Assembly: GCA_025062155.1 (NCBI GenBank)
Contig: JANXAM010000027.1
Location: 1-32,569 of the forward strand
Direction: 5' to 3'
DNA length: 32,569 bases
Origin: Gloeomargarita sp. SKYB120
Lineage (GTDB): Bacteria > Cyanobacteriota > Cyanobacteriia > Gloeomargaritales > Gloeomargaritaceae
This document shows, piece by piece, positions 8,386-19,419 of the stretch (positions are counted from its first letter, which is position 1; each line of letters starts with the position of its first letter). The notes under the pieces are model-generated. The model made no database searches. It had not been told where the DNA came from and worked only from the letters and a program-made list of their open reading frames with translations. Both the position numbers and the translations under genes were made by a program.

Positions 8386-9810
8386 GTGACAGTGCGGGTG
8401 CGGATTGCTCCGAGTCCGACGGGGAATTTGCATATTGGTACAGCGCGGACGGCGTTGTTCAACTGGCTCTTTGCCCGGCATCACGGGGGTGAATTTATCC
8501 TGCGGATGGAGGACACGGACCGAGAGCGCTCGCGACCAGAATTTGCAGAAAACATCATCAGCGGGTTGAAATGGCTGGGGTTGGACTGGGACATCGGCCC
8601 CATCTGGCAAACGCAGCGGTTGCACCGGTATCAGGAGGTGATTGCCCAGCTTCTGGCCCAGGGCTTTGCCTACCGGAGCTATGAAACGGAAGAAGAGCTA
8701 GCGGCGATGCGGGCGGCCCAGGAAGCCCAGAAACTTGCCCCCCGCTACAACAACCAGCACCGGCATCTGACGCCGGAGCAGGAAGCCGCCTTTCAAGCCC
8801 AGGGACGCAAGCCCGTGATCCGGTTCAAGATTGACGACGAGCGGGAGATTGTCTGGCACGACCTGATACGCGGAGAAATGCGCTGGCGCGGGAGTGACCT
8901 GGGGGGCGACATGGTAATTGCGCGGGCGGACGGCCAACCCCTGTACAACTTTGCGGTGGTGGTGGATGACGTGGATATGCAGATTACCCATGTAATTCGG
9001 GGAGAAGACCACCTAGCCAACACTGCCAAGCAGATTTTGATTTACGAAGCGCTTGGGGCACCCATACCCGCCTTTGCCCACACGCCGTTGATTCTCAACC
9101 CCGAGGGGCGCAAGTTATCCAAGCGGGACGGGGTGACATCTATTTCTGAATTTCGGCAGATGGGGTACGTCGCGCCGGCGCTGGTGAATTACATGGCCCT
9201 GTTGGGCTGGTCGCCGCCGGAGGGCAAAGAGCTTTTGACGCTCCAGGAAATGGTGCCCCTGTTTTCCCTGGAACGGGTGAACAAAGCAGGCAGCAAATTT
9301 GACTGGGACAAGTTGAACTGGATCAACAGCCACTACCTGCACCAGATGTCACCGGCCCAACTGGTCGCCGAACTGGTGCCGTTTTGGCAAGAGGCGGGAT
9401 ATGCGGTGGAGCCGGAACGAGACCAACCTTGGTTAGAGCAGGTGGCGGCGTTGATTGGTCCCAGCTTGGCCACGTTGAAAGATGGGGTTGCCCTTGCCCG
9501 TTTCTACATGACCGAGCAGGTGAGTTACGACGACGAAGCGAAAGCGCAATTGCAGCAACCCCAGAGCCAGGAGATTTTGCGACAATTTCTCGCAACGAGT
9601 GACCCCCAGCAACTAGAGGAGGCCCAGGCGCTGGTGCAAAACGTCATGCAGACCTGTGGGGTGAAAAAAGTCCAGGTGATGAAAACGCTACGGGCGGCGC
9701 TCATGGGAACCTTGCATGGGCCAGATTTGCTTCAGTCTTGGTTGATCCTGGCGCAGCGAGGTTTTGCGCAATCACGATTACGGGCGGCCTTGTCGTTGAC
9801 TCCCGCCTAG
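8386..9810 (+). CDS. gltX: Glutamyl-tRNA synthetase
   Basis: This 474-residue class I synthetase activates glutamate and charges tRNA(Glu). In cyanobacteria the enzyme usually also mischarges tRNA(Gln), which is later amidated. The N-terminus VRIAPSPTGNLHIGTARTAL carries the HIGH-type motif (HIGT, residues 16-19). The KMSKS-type loop is KLSKRDG at about residue 243. The C-terminal anticodon-binding region follows, and the length is normal for bacterial GluRS. Translation starts at a GTG, supported by a GGGGAGAG purine run about ten bases upstream. The 3' end is followed after 7 bases by a glycosyltransferase gene on the same strand. I found no convincing promoter in the roughly 180 bases between the futA promoter and this gene. 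Confidence 0.97.
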   Translation: MTVRVRIAPSPTGNLHIGTARTALFNWLFARHHGGEFILRMEDTDRERSRPEFAENIISGLKWLGLDWDIGPIWQTQRLHRYQEVIAQLLAQGFAYRSYETEEELAAMRAAQEAQKLAPRYNNQHRHLTPEQEAAFQAQGRKPVIRFKIDDEREIVWHDLIRGEMRWRGSDLGGDMVIARADGQPLYNFAVVVDDVDMQITHVIRGEDHLANTAKQILIYEALGAPIPAFAHTPLILNPEGRKLSKRDGVTSISEFRQMGYVAPALVNYMALLGWSPPEGKELLTLQEMVPLFSLERVNKAGSKFDWDKLNWINSHYLHQMSPAQLVAELVPFWQEAGYAVEPERDQPWLEQVAALIGPSLATLKDGVALARFYMTEQVSYDDEAKAQLQQPQSQEILRQFLATSDPQQLEEAQALVQNVMQTCGVKKVQVMKTLRAALMGTLHGPDLLQSWLILAQRGFAQSRLRAALSLTPA

Positions 9811-9817
9811 CTCCGCG

Positions 9818-10624
9818 ATGAAATTTTCCATCATCACGCCCTGTTACAATGCAGCAGCTTCCTTGCCAGAAACAATTGAGTCCGTCCTGCAACAAACAGC
9901 AGTGCGCTCTGGCCAAGTGGAATTGGAATACTGGATTTGTGATGGGGGTTCGACGGATGGGACGTTGGAATTGCTAAAGAATTACAACCATCCAGCATTG
10001 CGAATTCATTCCGCGCCCGACCAGGGGATGTATGATGCGTTGGCCCAAGGTCTATCCCAAGCCACCGGTGATGTGATAGCTTACATCAATGCTGGCGATT
10101 TTTATTACCCCCAGGCGTTTGCCGTTGTCGCCCAGATGATTGCCACCGGACAGGTGGATTGGCTCACCGGTTATCGCGTGATCTATAACCAGTTTTCCCA
10201 AGTAATTCAAGTGGATTTGCCCTATCCCTATCGCCGGGAATTGTTTGCCTACGGTTTGTACAACCAAGCCTGGTGTCGGGTGCAACAGGAATCCACGTTT
10301 TGGACGCGGAAAGTGAACCGGCAAATTGATGTTGAACGGCTGAAAACGTGGCGGTATGCTGGGGATTATTTTCTGTGGATGCAGTTAGCTCGGGTGACGG
10401 ATTTGCAGGTGGTGCAGAGTTATTTAGGCGGTTTCAAGCGCCATCCAGGCCAGTTGTCCCAACGGCGGGATTTGTACAACCAGGAGGTGGCTCGCATGAC
10501 CCAACCGGCACCTTTGTGGGCCAAACTCATCCATGCGTGGGACTATGGCTGCTGGCGTTGGCGCAAAAACTATCCGGGGGTTTGGCGGTTTGACCCTAAG
10601 ATAGATCAATGGCGTCGGTTTTAG
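9818..10624 (+). CDS. Family 2 glycosyltransferase (WcaA-like, GT-A fold)
   Basis: This 268-residue protein begins MKFSIITPCYNAAASLPETI, the standard GT2 N-terminus. It continues with the nucleotide-sugar motifs WICDGGSTDGT (about residues 45-55) and GDVIAYINAGDFYYP, where NAGD takes the place of the usual DxD metal-binding motif. There is no membrane segment, so it likely works at the cytoplasmic face on a cell-surface polysaccharide or lipid acceptor. Donor and acceptor cannot be told. It sits 7 bases after gltX and 6 bases before leuC, so it appears to share their transcript, although the three functions are unrelated. Confidence 0.88.
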   Translation: MKFSIITPCYNAAASLPETIESVLQQTAVRSGQVELEYWICDGGSTDGTLELLKNYNHPALRIHSAPDQGMYDALAQGLSQATGDVIAYINAGDFYYPQAFAVVAQMIATGQVDWLTGYRVIYNQFSQVIQVDLPYPYRRELFAYGLYNQAWCRVQQESTFWTRKVNRQIDVERLKTWRYAGDYFLWMQLARVTDLQVVQSYLGGFKRHPGQLSQRRDLYNQEVARMTQPAPLWAKLIHAWDYGCWRWRKNYPGVWRFDPKIDQWRRF

Positions 10625-10630
10625 GTATCC

Positions 10631-12028
10631 ATGAGTCGGGGAACGCTGTTTGATAAAGTCTGGGCCGAGCACGAAGTGGCCACCCTGCCGTCTGGACAAA
10701 CGCAACTATTTATCGCTTTGCATTTGATCCACGAAGTGACCAGCCCCCAGGCGTTTGCCATGCTGCGGGAGCGGGGGTTGTCGGTCATGTTTCCGGAGCG
10801 GACGGTGGCGACAGTGGACCACATCGTGCCAACGGACCAACGCCAGCGCCCTTTCCTGGACCCCCTGGCAGAAGAAATGATTGAAACGCTGGAGAGAAAC
10901 TGCAAAGACTTTGGCATTAAGTTATACAACATTGGGTCGGGGAATCAGGGAATTGTGCATGTGATTGCGCCCGAGTTGGGACTAACCCGACCGGGAATGA
11001 CGATTGCCTGTGGGGATAGTCACACGTCCACTCACGGGGCGTTTGGGACGATTGCGTTCGGGATTGGCACCTCGCAGGTGCGGGATGTCTTGGCGACGCA
11101 AACCCTGGCGGTGAATAAACTCAAGGTGCGCAAGATTCAGGTGGATGGGCCACTGGCGCGAGGGGTCTATGCCAAGGACGTGATTTTGCACATCATTCGC
11201 ACGCTGGGGGTGAAAGCCGGGGTGGGCTATGCCTACGAATACAGCGGCAGCACCATCCACGCTATGAACATGGAGGAGCGGATGACGATTTGCAATATGT
11301 CCATTGAAGGTGGGGCCCGCTGTGGGTATGTGAACCCTGACCAGGTGACGTATGACTATTTGCGGGAACGGCCCCTGCGACCGGCGGATTGGGAAGCTGC
11401 CGTTTCCTATTGGCAACAGTTCGCCAGCGACCCCGATGCGGAATACGACGATGTGGTGCAGTTTCAGGCGGAAAACATTGCGCCAACGGTGACCTGGGGC
11501 ATTACGCCGGGCCAAGGAATTGGGGTGGACGAGCGCATTCCCAAACTCGAGGACTTGCCGCCGTCGGAACGGGAGTTGGCCCAGGAAGCCTACGCATACA
11601 TGGGAGTGACGCCGGGACAACCGATTGCCGGGATGCCAGTAGATGTGTGTTTCATCGGCAGTTGCACCAACGGGCGGATTACGGATTTGCGGGAAGCGGC
11701 TAAGGTGGCCCAGGGGCGACGGGTGCATCCAGGCGTCAAAGCGTTTGTGGTGCCAGGCTCCGAAGCGGTCAAACGCCAGGCGGAAGCGGAAGGACTCCAT
11801 GAGATTTTCCTGGCAGCAGGGTTTGAGTGGCGCTCGCCAGGGTGTTCGATGTGCTTGGCGATGAACCCCGATAAGTTGCAGGGGCGGCAAATCAGCGCGT
11901 CGTCGTCCAACCGCAATTTCAAGGGACGGCAAGGGTCAGCGACAGGACGCACGTTACTCATGAGTCCGGCGATGGTGGCGGCGGCAGCGGTGACAGGCCG
12001 GGTGACAGATGTGCGGGAGTTGCTATGA
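10631..12028 (+). CDS. leuC: 3-isopropylmalate dehydratase large subunit
   Basis: LeuC is the aconitase-fold subunit that isomerises 2-isopropylmalate to 3-isopropylmalate in leucine synthesis. The 465-residue sequence begins [16 protein letters not shown] and has the family blocks [11 protein letters not shown] and [14 protein letters not shown]. Its three [4Fe-4S] ligands are C345 (FIGSCTNGR) and C405/C408 (CSMC), equivalent to C347, C407 and C410 of the E. coli protein. The small subunit leuD, often next door in other bacteria, is not in the window. In cyanobacteria the two are often apart. Its last four bases overlap the start of the DUF29 gene (ATGA). Confidence 0.97.
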   Translation: MSRGTLFDKVWAEHEVATLPSGQTQLFIALHLIHEVTSPQAFAMLRERGLSVMFPERTVATVDHIVPTDQRQRPFLDPLAEEMIETLERNCKDFGIKLYNIGSGNQGIVHVIAPELGLTRPGMTIACGDSHTSTHGAFGTIAFGIGTSQVRDVLATQTLAVNKLKVRKIQVDGPLARGVYAKDVILHIIRTLGVKAGVGYAYEYSGSTIHAMNMEERMTICNMSIEGGARCGYVNPDQVTYDYLRERPLRPADWEAAVSYWQQFASDPDAEYDDVVQFQAENIAPTVTWGITPGQGIGVDERIPKLEDLPPSERELAQEAYAYMGVTPGQPIAGMPVDVCFIGSCTNGRITDLREAAKVAQGRRVHPGVKAFVVPGSEAVKRQAEAEGLHEIFLAAGFEWRSPGCSMCLAMNPDKLQGRQISASSSNRNFKGRQGSATGRTLLMSPAMVAAAAVTGRVTDVRELL

Positions 12029-12474
12029 ATTTCCTGTACGAGACGGACTTTTATGCGTGGACCCAGGCGCAAGCGCAAGCCCTAGCTGAGCGGGATGTCA
12101 CTAAGCTAGACTGGCCCCATTTGCAGGAGGAAATCGCCGCATTGGGCCGGCAGGAGTATCGAGAACTAGTTAGCCGACTCACCGTTCTCATCGGTCACCT
12201 GCTGAAATGGCAATACCAACCAGAGTGCCGTTCCCGCGGTTGGTTTTTGACGATTCGGGAGCAACGCCGGGCCATTCGACGTCATTTACGACGCAATCCC
12301 AGTCTCCAAGCTCTGGCAGATGAAGCCATGACGGATGCCTTTGAAGCAGGGGTGGACCTAGCGTTGCGAGAAACAGATTTGCCTCTGCGTACCTTTCCCG
12401 AACAATGCCCTTACGCCTTCCTGCAAGTGCTGGCGGATGACTTTCTCTGCGATACGCGCGCCGATTGGCCCTAG
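12025..12474 (+). CDS. DUF29 family protein
   Basis: This 149-residue protein of a family very common in cyanobacteria starts [20 protein letters not shown], followed by [20 protein letters not shown] and [13 protein letters not shown], all typical DUF29 landmarks. The C-terminal part has the [18 protein letters not shown] segment. It looks alpha-helical and soluble. The function of DUF29 proteins is unknown. The start codon overlaps the leuC stop (ATGA), so it is probably translated by coupling. A second DUF29 gene, broken by two stop codons, lies at 24.1-24.6 kb. Confidence 0.9.
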   Translation: MNFLYETDFYAWTQAQAQALAERDVTKLDWPHLQEEIAALGRQEYRELVSRLTVLIGHLLKWQYQPECRSRGWFLTIREQRRAIRRHLRRNPSLQALADEAMTDAFEAGVDLALRETDLPLRTFPEQCPYAFLQVLADDFLCDTRADWP

Positions 12475-12516
12475 CACCTAGCTCACTCGGAAGGCCCATT
12501 GTTAGAAAAATCAAGG

Positions 12517-12533
12517 GCAGGGCTGCGCTCTGC
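12517..12533. repeat. Short hairpin with GGCTGCG core, possible dispersed REP-like motif
   Basis: GCAGGGC, loop TGC, GCTCTGC forms a 7-bp stem with one G-T wobble, 43 bases after the DUF29 stop. Related GGCTGCGCC-core hairpins occur at 22271-22285, 28358-28372 and 28701-28711. There is no following T-run. Confidence 0.35.
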
Positions 12534-12655
12534 AGGCATAGATAGTTCAGCTACAGTTACATGCCGGCGTCTCGAACTAGGCGGGATTGAAAGGGTCCTG
12601 CGAGCGGCTCTGGGGACGGGTTTTGTGTTAAATTAACTGGAAACAGGGTCGCTCG

Positions 12656-13354
12656 ATGAGACTCACAAGTAAGCAGAGCAAAGCACTGGCGAATCTAAGT
12701 AAAGCGGGCGTTGTTAACGCTTTTTTTCGCATTTCTGCCACTGCTGATGGTCGTTACGCAACGGTGGAGCGTGACTTCTCTGCTAGCGGCCCCGTCTTTG
12801 TGAGCAATGACGACTTGATACTTCTCGAGGGTCGATTGCGGAGTGCAGTCGGCGAACGGGCACGGGAAAACCATGCTCCCAAAGCAGTTGGAATGTTTAT
12901 GCTGAGAGTGCCCGAAAAGAAGCTCGAAGCAATTATCTTAGTTGCCCGACCAAAAGTAGCACAAGAAATCTCAGAACCCTTAGAAGCAGATTGGACAGCA
13001 CTAATAGATGCAGGTGTGCAGCGATTAACTATAAAGTTCCTCTATCCGTTGACCGAGATCGAAGAAATCGAAGCAACGGAGGGACCTCCCCCTATAGCCA
13101 TTCAAGTCGAACCGAGCGACCGCCAGTGTGACCTAGAGGCCACAGAGCCGCTACTTTCCCAGGCGATGGAATGGGGTCGTAAGCAGCTTGAAAAATTGGC
13201 CAGCGAACCAACTAACCTGAAACTACTCCTATCGAGCAAAGGTTCCCTGGAGCTATGGCTTGATGTGGCTCTCAAACAGGTTGGCATTCGCTTGCTTTCT
13301 GAAGACCTTGAGCTGGTAGTGGACAGCAATTTCACCCTTGAGACCAGTCGTTAG
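12656..13354 (+). CDS. Unrecognised protein, 232 residues
   Basis: I do not recognise this protein. It begins MRLTSKQSKALANLSKAG and is a soluble, acidic sequence without signal peptide or membrane helix. The first half (about residues 1-140) reads like an alternating beta/alpha domain. Then comes a proline- and glutamate-rich linker (EATEGPPPIAIQVEPSD, about residues 140-157) and a short helical C-terminal part (about 160-232). The open frame is long, starts with ATG and stops 30 bases before the convergent glyoxalase gene, so it is probably real. The AGGG run about eight bases upstream is only a modest ribosome-binding site. The 181 bases before it hold a GGCTGCG hairpin and a TTAAAT stretch but no clear promoter. 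Confidence 0.7.
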   Translation: MRLTSKQSKALANLSKAGVVNAFFRISATADGRYATVERDFSASGPVFVSNDDLILLEGRLRSAVGERARENHAPKAVGMFMLRVPEKKLEAIILVARPKVAQEISEPLEADWTALIDAGVQRLTIKFLYPLTEIEEIEATEGPPPIAIQVEPSDRQCDLEATEPLLSQAMEWGRKQLEKLASEPTNLKLLLSSKGSLELWLDVALKQVGIRLLSEDLELVVDSNFTLETSR

Positions 13355-13384
13355 TCTGTCAGGGCCTGAACCAGCCTGGGGTCC

Positions 13385-13810
13385 CTAGGTTGCTTGAGCT
13401 AGCTCTCGTTTTTGGGTGGGTTCATAAGTATCCAGTTGAATTAACTCAATTTTGTACCCTGTCGGGTCCTCTACAAAGGCAATCACCGTGGAGCCGTGTT
13501 TCATTGGGCCAGGCTCGCGCACCACTTTCCCGCCCTTGGCCTTGATGTGTTCACAGGTGGCGTAAATGTCCTCAACCCCTAGGGCAATATGGCCAAAGCC
13601 ATTGCCCAAGTCGTAGTTGCTTTGCCCCCAGTTGTAGGTCAGTTCAATCACAGCTTCCTGGGCTTCATCCCCGTAACCCAAATACGCCAGCGTAAATTGA
13701 CCGTCGGGATAATCCTGCCGCCGCAACAGTTTCATCCCTAAAACTTCGGTATAAAACTTGATGGACGCTTCCAGGTCGCTAACGCGGAGCATGGTGTGCA
13801 GGATGCGCAT
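13385..13810 (-). CDS. gloA: Lactoylglutathione lyase (glyoxalase I)
   Basis: This 141-residue single-domain glyoxalase converts the hemithioacetal of methylglyoxal and glutathione to S-lactoylglutathione, detoxifying a by-product of sugar metabolism. The start [20 protein letters not shown] and the segment [16 protein letters not shown] are family signatures. All four metal ligands are present at the same residue numbers as in the E. coli Ni2+-type enzyme: H5, E56, H74 and E122. The length is slightly above E. coli GloA because of a polar tail after residue 130. It lies downstream of the DUF58 gene on the same strand (42-base gap) and converges with the unrecognised gene. Confidence 0.95.
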   Translation of the reverse strand: MRILHTMLRVSDLEASIKFYTEVLGMKLLRRQDYPDGQFTLAYLGYGDEAQEAVIELTYNWGQSNYDLGNGFGHIALGVEDIYATCEHIKAKGGKVVREPGPMKHGSTVIAFVEDPTGYKIELIQLDTYEPTQKRELAQAT

Positions 13811-13852
13811 GGACGTTCTCCCCCTAAACCGGACTCACCCCTATTATGGTGA

Positions 13853-14899
13853 TTAGAAAGAGATAGTGGTTAATAGTTGCGCGTCCCCCAGCGGCGGCGT
13901 GACACCGGCAGAAAAGACAATGCACCGGTCTTGAGCAGTCAGGGGCACCTGCACCGGCGGTTGCGTCGTAAATTCCACCACAGCCAGCACTCGCAAAATC
14001 GCATCCAAATGGCCTAGCCCGCGTCCCCAACTGGTCCGGGCATCCGTTGTCACCAGGGCCACTGGATATCCCTTCTCCAGTAAATCCCGTGCCAAACCCG
14101 CACAGGTGGCAACCCCTTGTTCCCCGCGCTGGGGTTCCATGCCGGCTGGAGCGACGTTATAGAAGTACAACGTCAAAGCGTCTGTCTCCTGGCGCTCCAA
14201 ATCTCGGACAAGCCACCTATCCCGCCGCGCCGAGACTTTCCAGTGAATCCGCCGCACATCGTCTCCCACCCGAAAATCCCGCAACGCTAAGAACTCACCT
14301 TCCCCACCCGCCCGCGCCTGGGGACGTTCTCCTTGACCCACCAGCGCCAAAGAACGCAACGGCGGCGGTTGCCCTAGGGACGGATAGACCAGTACCGTAA
14401 CAGGCGCCTGAATCACTCGCACCTTGCAGAACAAATCGAAGGGAAAGCGGGTGCTCAACTCATAGCCTGCAATCGTCCACCACCCACGCCGGGGAAAGGT
14501 TAAACGGTACGTCCCTTCCACTGTCTGGCCCGGGTCAATCCGCAGAAAATAATTGGCTGGGGCTGTCACTCCTTCACCGAGCCGGTCGGTAATGCTGATG
14601 GAAAAGGTGGGAATCCGGCGCTTGCGATTGTGGACCCTGAGAATCACTAGCGTTGGCACGCCCGCAAATATCTGGCTGGGAAAGACCCGTTCCACCGCCA
14701 GCCCCTTCATCACTTCTTCGGATAGGACGCCGCTGGCGATGATCAAACTCAGCAGCATTCCCAGCAACAGGTAGAGCAAGTTGTTGCCCGTGTTAAATGC
14801 CCCAATGCTCACCAGGACCGTAATTGTGGTGAAAATACCACCAACCCGGGTGAAGGTAAAGCGCCGGGGCAGCCGCTGAAACCAATCTCGGGAAAACAC
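13853..14899 (-). CDS. DUF58 domain membrane-anchored protein
   Basis: This 348-residue protein has two closely spaced N-terminal membrane helices (about residues 20-62, with NTGNNLLYLLLGMLLSLIIA). A long soluble domain follows, carrying the DUF58 signature FRVGDDVRRIHWKVSARRD and LVRDLERQE at about residues 210-240. DUF58 proteins are usually partnered with MoxR ATPases and transglutaminase-like or VWA proteins and have a chaperone- or envelope-related role. Neither partner is in the window, so the role here is open. Translation starts at a GTG immediately after the rpmE stop (TAG then GTG), so it is attached to the ribosomal protein operon. Confidence 0.88.
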   Translation of the reverse strand: MFSRDWFQRLPRRFTFTRVGGIFTTITVLVSIGAFNTGNNLLYLLLGMLLSLIIASGVLSEEVMKGLAVERVFPSQIFAGVPTLVILRVHNRKRRIPTFSISITDRLGEGVTAPANYFLRIDPGQTVEGTYRLTFPRRGWWTIAGYELSTRFPFDLFCKVRVIQAPVTVLVYPSLGQPPPLRSLALVGQGERPQARAGGEGEFLALRDFRVGDDVRRIHWKVSARRDRWLVRDLERQETDALTLYFYNVAPAGMEPQRGEQGVATCAGLARDLLEKGYPVALVTTDARTSWGRGLGHLDAILRVLAVVEFTTQPPVQVPLTAQDRCIVFSAGVTPPLGDAQLLTTISF

Positions 14900-15208
14900 C
14901 TATTTCTTTTTAGTAGGTTTAGGGGTTTTAGCGGTAGGCTTGGTGTCCTTGGTCGCTTTGGTCTCCGGTTTCTTCTCGGGCTGGGCTTTGGTTGCCGGAG
15001 CTGGCGGTTTGGTGTACTTGCGCATGAACCGCTCTACCCGCCCTTCGGTGTCCACAATTTTTTGGGTGCCGGTGTAAAAGGGGTGATTGCCCGACCAAAT
15101 TTCCACGTGCAACTGGGGTTTGGTCGAACCCACCGTCATCACCACCTTCCCCTCGCAGTAAACGGGCGCTTCAGGATACCACTCAGGATGGATACCAGGC
15201 TTGGGCAT
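14900..15208 (-). CDS. rpmE: 50S ribosomal protein L31 with a Lys/Pro-rich C-terminal tail
   Basis: The first about 66 residues (MPKPGIHPEWYPEAPVYCEG onward, with IWSGNHPFYTGTQKIVDTEG and RVERFMRKY) are a normal L31, the bacterial large-subunit protein that bridges to the small subunit. A single cysteine (C18) is present, so this is not the four-cysteine zinc form. About 36 extra residues follow, made mostly of K, P, T and A (PATKAQPEKKPETKATKDTK and similar, ending PTKKK). That makes the protein 102 residues, longer than I expect for cyanobacterial L31. The ATG at 15208 is preferred because AAGGAGG lies 7 bases upstream; an earlier in-frame TTG at 15232 would place that motif inside the gene. 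It is the last ribosomal gene of the rplM-rpsI-rpmE run. Confidence 0.95.
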   Translation of the reverse strand: MPKPGIHPEWYPEAPVYCEGKVVMTVGSTKPQLHVEIWSGNHPFYTGTQKIVDTEGRVERFMRKYTKPPAPATKAQPEKKPETKATKDTKPTAKTPKPTKKK

Positions 15209-15236
15209 GGGAACCGCCTCCTTCAACGGCAATATC

Positions 15237-15641
15237 TTAACGCTTGGAGTACTGGGGCGCCTTGCGGGCTTTCTTCAACCCATACTTACGGCGTTCTTTC
15301 GCGCGGGGGTCACGGGTGAGATAGCCTTCGGCTTTGAGGGGTTGCCGATTATCCGGGTCCAACTGGCACAATGCCCGCGCCACCCCCAACCGAATCGCTT
15401 CCGCCTGGCCGGTTAACCCGCCGCCGTGGGCATTCACTAGCACGTCGTACTCGTTCTCCAGACCCAGCGTTTCCAACGGCGCCTTGATCGCGGCCAAGCA
15501 CGTCGGCATCCCCTTGAGATATTCTTGCGCATCCCGGTCGTTAATCACCACCCTACCCGTGCCCGGACACAGCCGCACCCGTGCTACCGCCGTTTTCCGC
15601 CGTCCTGTACCCCAATAGGTCACCCGTTGCGCCGTCGCCAT
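15237..15641 (-). CDS. rpsI: 30S ribosomal protein S9
   Basis: This 134-residue protein has the S9 hallmarks [16 protein letters not shown] at the start, [20 protein letters not shown] in the middle, and the basic C-terminal tail ending in KAPQYSKR. That tail reaches the P-site tRNA in the ribosome. It starts 3 bases after the rplM stop, and rpmE follows after 28 bases, a layout seen at the end of the large ribosomal protein cluster in cyanobacteria. Confidence 0.97.
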   Translation of the reverse strand: MATAQRVTYWGTGRRKTAVARVRLCPGTGRVVINDRDAQEYLKGMPTCLAAIKAPLETLGLENEYDVLVNAHGGGLTGQAEAIRLGVARALCQLDPDNRQPLKAEGYLTRDPRAKERRKYGLKKARKAPQYSKR

Positions 15642-15644
15642 GGC

Positions 15645-16085
15645 TTACGCTTCCTCCAGTCGAATTTCCTGCGGTTGCTGGGCGTGATGGGGATGGTCTG
15701 GCCCCGCATATACCCGCAATTTGGTAAATAACGCCCGTCCCAACCGGTTCTTCGGCAACATCCCCTTGACCGCCTCCTCAATAATCCGCTCCGGCAAGCG
15801 GGCGTTTAACTGGGCAAAGGTTTCGACTTTCATCCCTCCCGGTCGTCCCGAGTGCCGCCGGTACAGTTTCTGGGTGCGTTTTTTACCCGTTACTTCCACG
15901 TCCTTGGCGTTGACCACAATCACATAATCCCCTGTGTCCAAGTAGGGCGTGTAGATAGGTTTGTCTTTACCTCGCAAAATCCGCGCCACCTTGCTCGCCA
16001 GCCGTCCGAGCCGTTGTCCTTTGGCATCAATCACGTACCACTTAGGCTGGAGCGCTGCCGCCGAAGGAACGTAGGTGGTGTTCAT
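15645..16085 (-). CDS. rplM: 50S ribosomal protein L13
   Basis: This 146-residue early-assembly protein of the large subunit contains [40 protein letters not shown] and [20 protein letters not shown], all diagnostic of L13. I placed the start at the ATG at 16085 ([12 protein letters not shown]), because cyanobacterial L13 proteins begin in this way. A second in-frame ATG at 16106 lies only about 10 bases after the predicted -10 box and would leave almost no leader. It is the first gene of the rplM-rpsI-rpmE-DUF58 transcript. Confidence 0.96.
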   Translation of the reverse strand: MNTTYVPSAAALQPKWYVIDAKGQRLGRLASKVARILRGKDKPIYTPYLDTGDYVIVVNAKDVEVTGKKRTQKLYRRHSGRPGGMKVETFAQLNARLPERIIEEAVKGMLPKNRLGRALFTKLRVYAGPDHPHHAQQPQEIRLEEA

Positions 16086-16114
16086 GAACGGTTCCAAAAA
16101 CGTCATAATCTTTA

Positions 16115-16144
16115 ACTATACATCATGGGGCGACCTCCAGACAA
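16115..16144 (-). promoter_or_regulatory. Putative sigma-70 promoter of the rplM operon
   Basis: On the minus strand TTGTCT (16144-16139) and TATAGT (16120-16115) are 18 bases apart. They lie between the psaD terminator and rplM. Predicted initiation near 16108 supports the later rplM start at 16085. Confidence 0.6.
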
Positions 16145-16151
16145 GGGCCAT

Positions 16152-16172
16152 AAAAAAACACCCCGCAGGGTG
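16152..16172 (-). terminator. Rho-independent terminator after psaD
   Basis: On the minus strand the stem CACCC (16172-16168) and GGGTG (16163-16159) encloses the loop TGCG and is followed by seven T residues. It lies 36 bases after the psaD stop and separates psaD from the rplM promoter. Confidence 0.8.
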
Positions 16173-16207
16173 ATGGCGCGAGTGTTAGGAGCGCAGAACG
16201 TTGGCAA

Positions 16208-16630
16208 CTATTGCACGTCGTAGGGGTTTTGCCCAGTGAACTTGAGTCGGGCCGGTTCGGGGTTTTGGCCGATGCGCCGGTCGAGTTTGCCCACATAGGG
16301 ACGGCCCGGATTGACCTTTTCGGGATAGACCCCGTCGGCGGGATGGAGATATTGAATTTCCCCGTTGGGGTAAATCCGGTAGATTTTGTAGTCAATTTTG
16401 AATTTGCTGCGCAGTTGGGCGCCCAGGGCCAGGCATTGTTCCTTGCGGGCCAGATACAGCAGGTTCGGCCCTTCGCGCATGATGGCGGCGCCGCCAGTGG
16501 GCATTTCAAACACTTGCTCTTTGGGGCTGCTCCAGGTGATGGCGTACTTTTCCTCCACTTCGGCTTTGCGGAGCAACCCGCCCGTACTGCCGCCAAAAAT
16601 CGGGGCCGGCGTATTCAAATCCAGGGTCAT
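16208..16630 (-). CDS. psaD: Photosystem I reaction centre subunit II (PsaD)
   Basis: PsaD sits on the cytoplasmic (stromal) face of photosystem I and forms the docking site for ferredoxin. The 140-residue sequence has the strongly conserved [34 protein letters not shown] and [14 protein letters not shown] blocks, with [20 protein letters not shown] near the end. I chose the ATG at 16630 ([10 protein letters not shown]), preceded by GGAAG at a 5-base gap; an ATG five codons upstream is the alternative. The gene has its own terminator. The 76 bases between it and clpB contain a TACGAT hexamer that could be a -10, without a good -35, as is usual for light-regulated psa promoters. Confidence 0.97.
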   Translation of the reverse strand: MTLDLNTPAPIFGGSTGGLLRKAEVEEKYAITWSSPKEQVFEMPTGGAAIMREGPNLLYLARKEQCLALGAQLRSKFKIDYKIYRIYPNGEIQYLHPADGVYPEKVNPGRPYVGKLDRRIGQNPEPARLKFTGQNPYDVQ

Positions 16631-16706
16631 AGGCACTTCCACCATGAAGAACTCGATGGCATCGTACCACTCCCACAGCGACGACAGGCGAGCTTGTGAA
16701 AAAGCT

Positions 16707-19307
<2,601 letters not shown>

Positions 19308-19350
19308 AGGGCTTTACCAGGATAGGAATTGCTTTTTCCGGTCTTTTTTC

Positions 19351-19356
19351 AGTATA
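19351..19356 (-). promoter_or_regulatory. Possible -10 element for clpB
   Basis: TATACT on the minus strand (five of six matches to TATAAT) lies about 44 bases before the clpB ATG. No matching -35 is found at the usual distance, so it could be an activator-dependent or alternative-sigma promoter. Confidence 0.3.
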
Positions 19357-19379
19357 AAACTGGGTTTTGCTGCTGCTGG

Positions 19380-19400
19380 TACGGTCGTCCGTATTTTTTT
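19380..19400 (+). terminator. Possible intrinsic terminator, plus strand
   Basis: The stem TACGG, loop TCGT, stem CCGTA is followed by seven T on the plus strand, between clpB and the DUF1614 gene, both of which lie on the minus strand. It would stop antisense transcription rather than end a known gene. The stem is only 5 bp. Confidence 0.35.
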
Positions 19401-19419
19401 AGGTTGATCTCCCAACGCC

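Noticed and set aside
15209-15232. Earlier TTG start of rpmE
   Set aside because: It would put the strong AAGGAGG motif inside the coding sequence and add residues that other L31 proteins lack.
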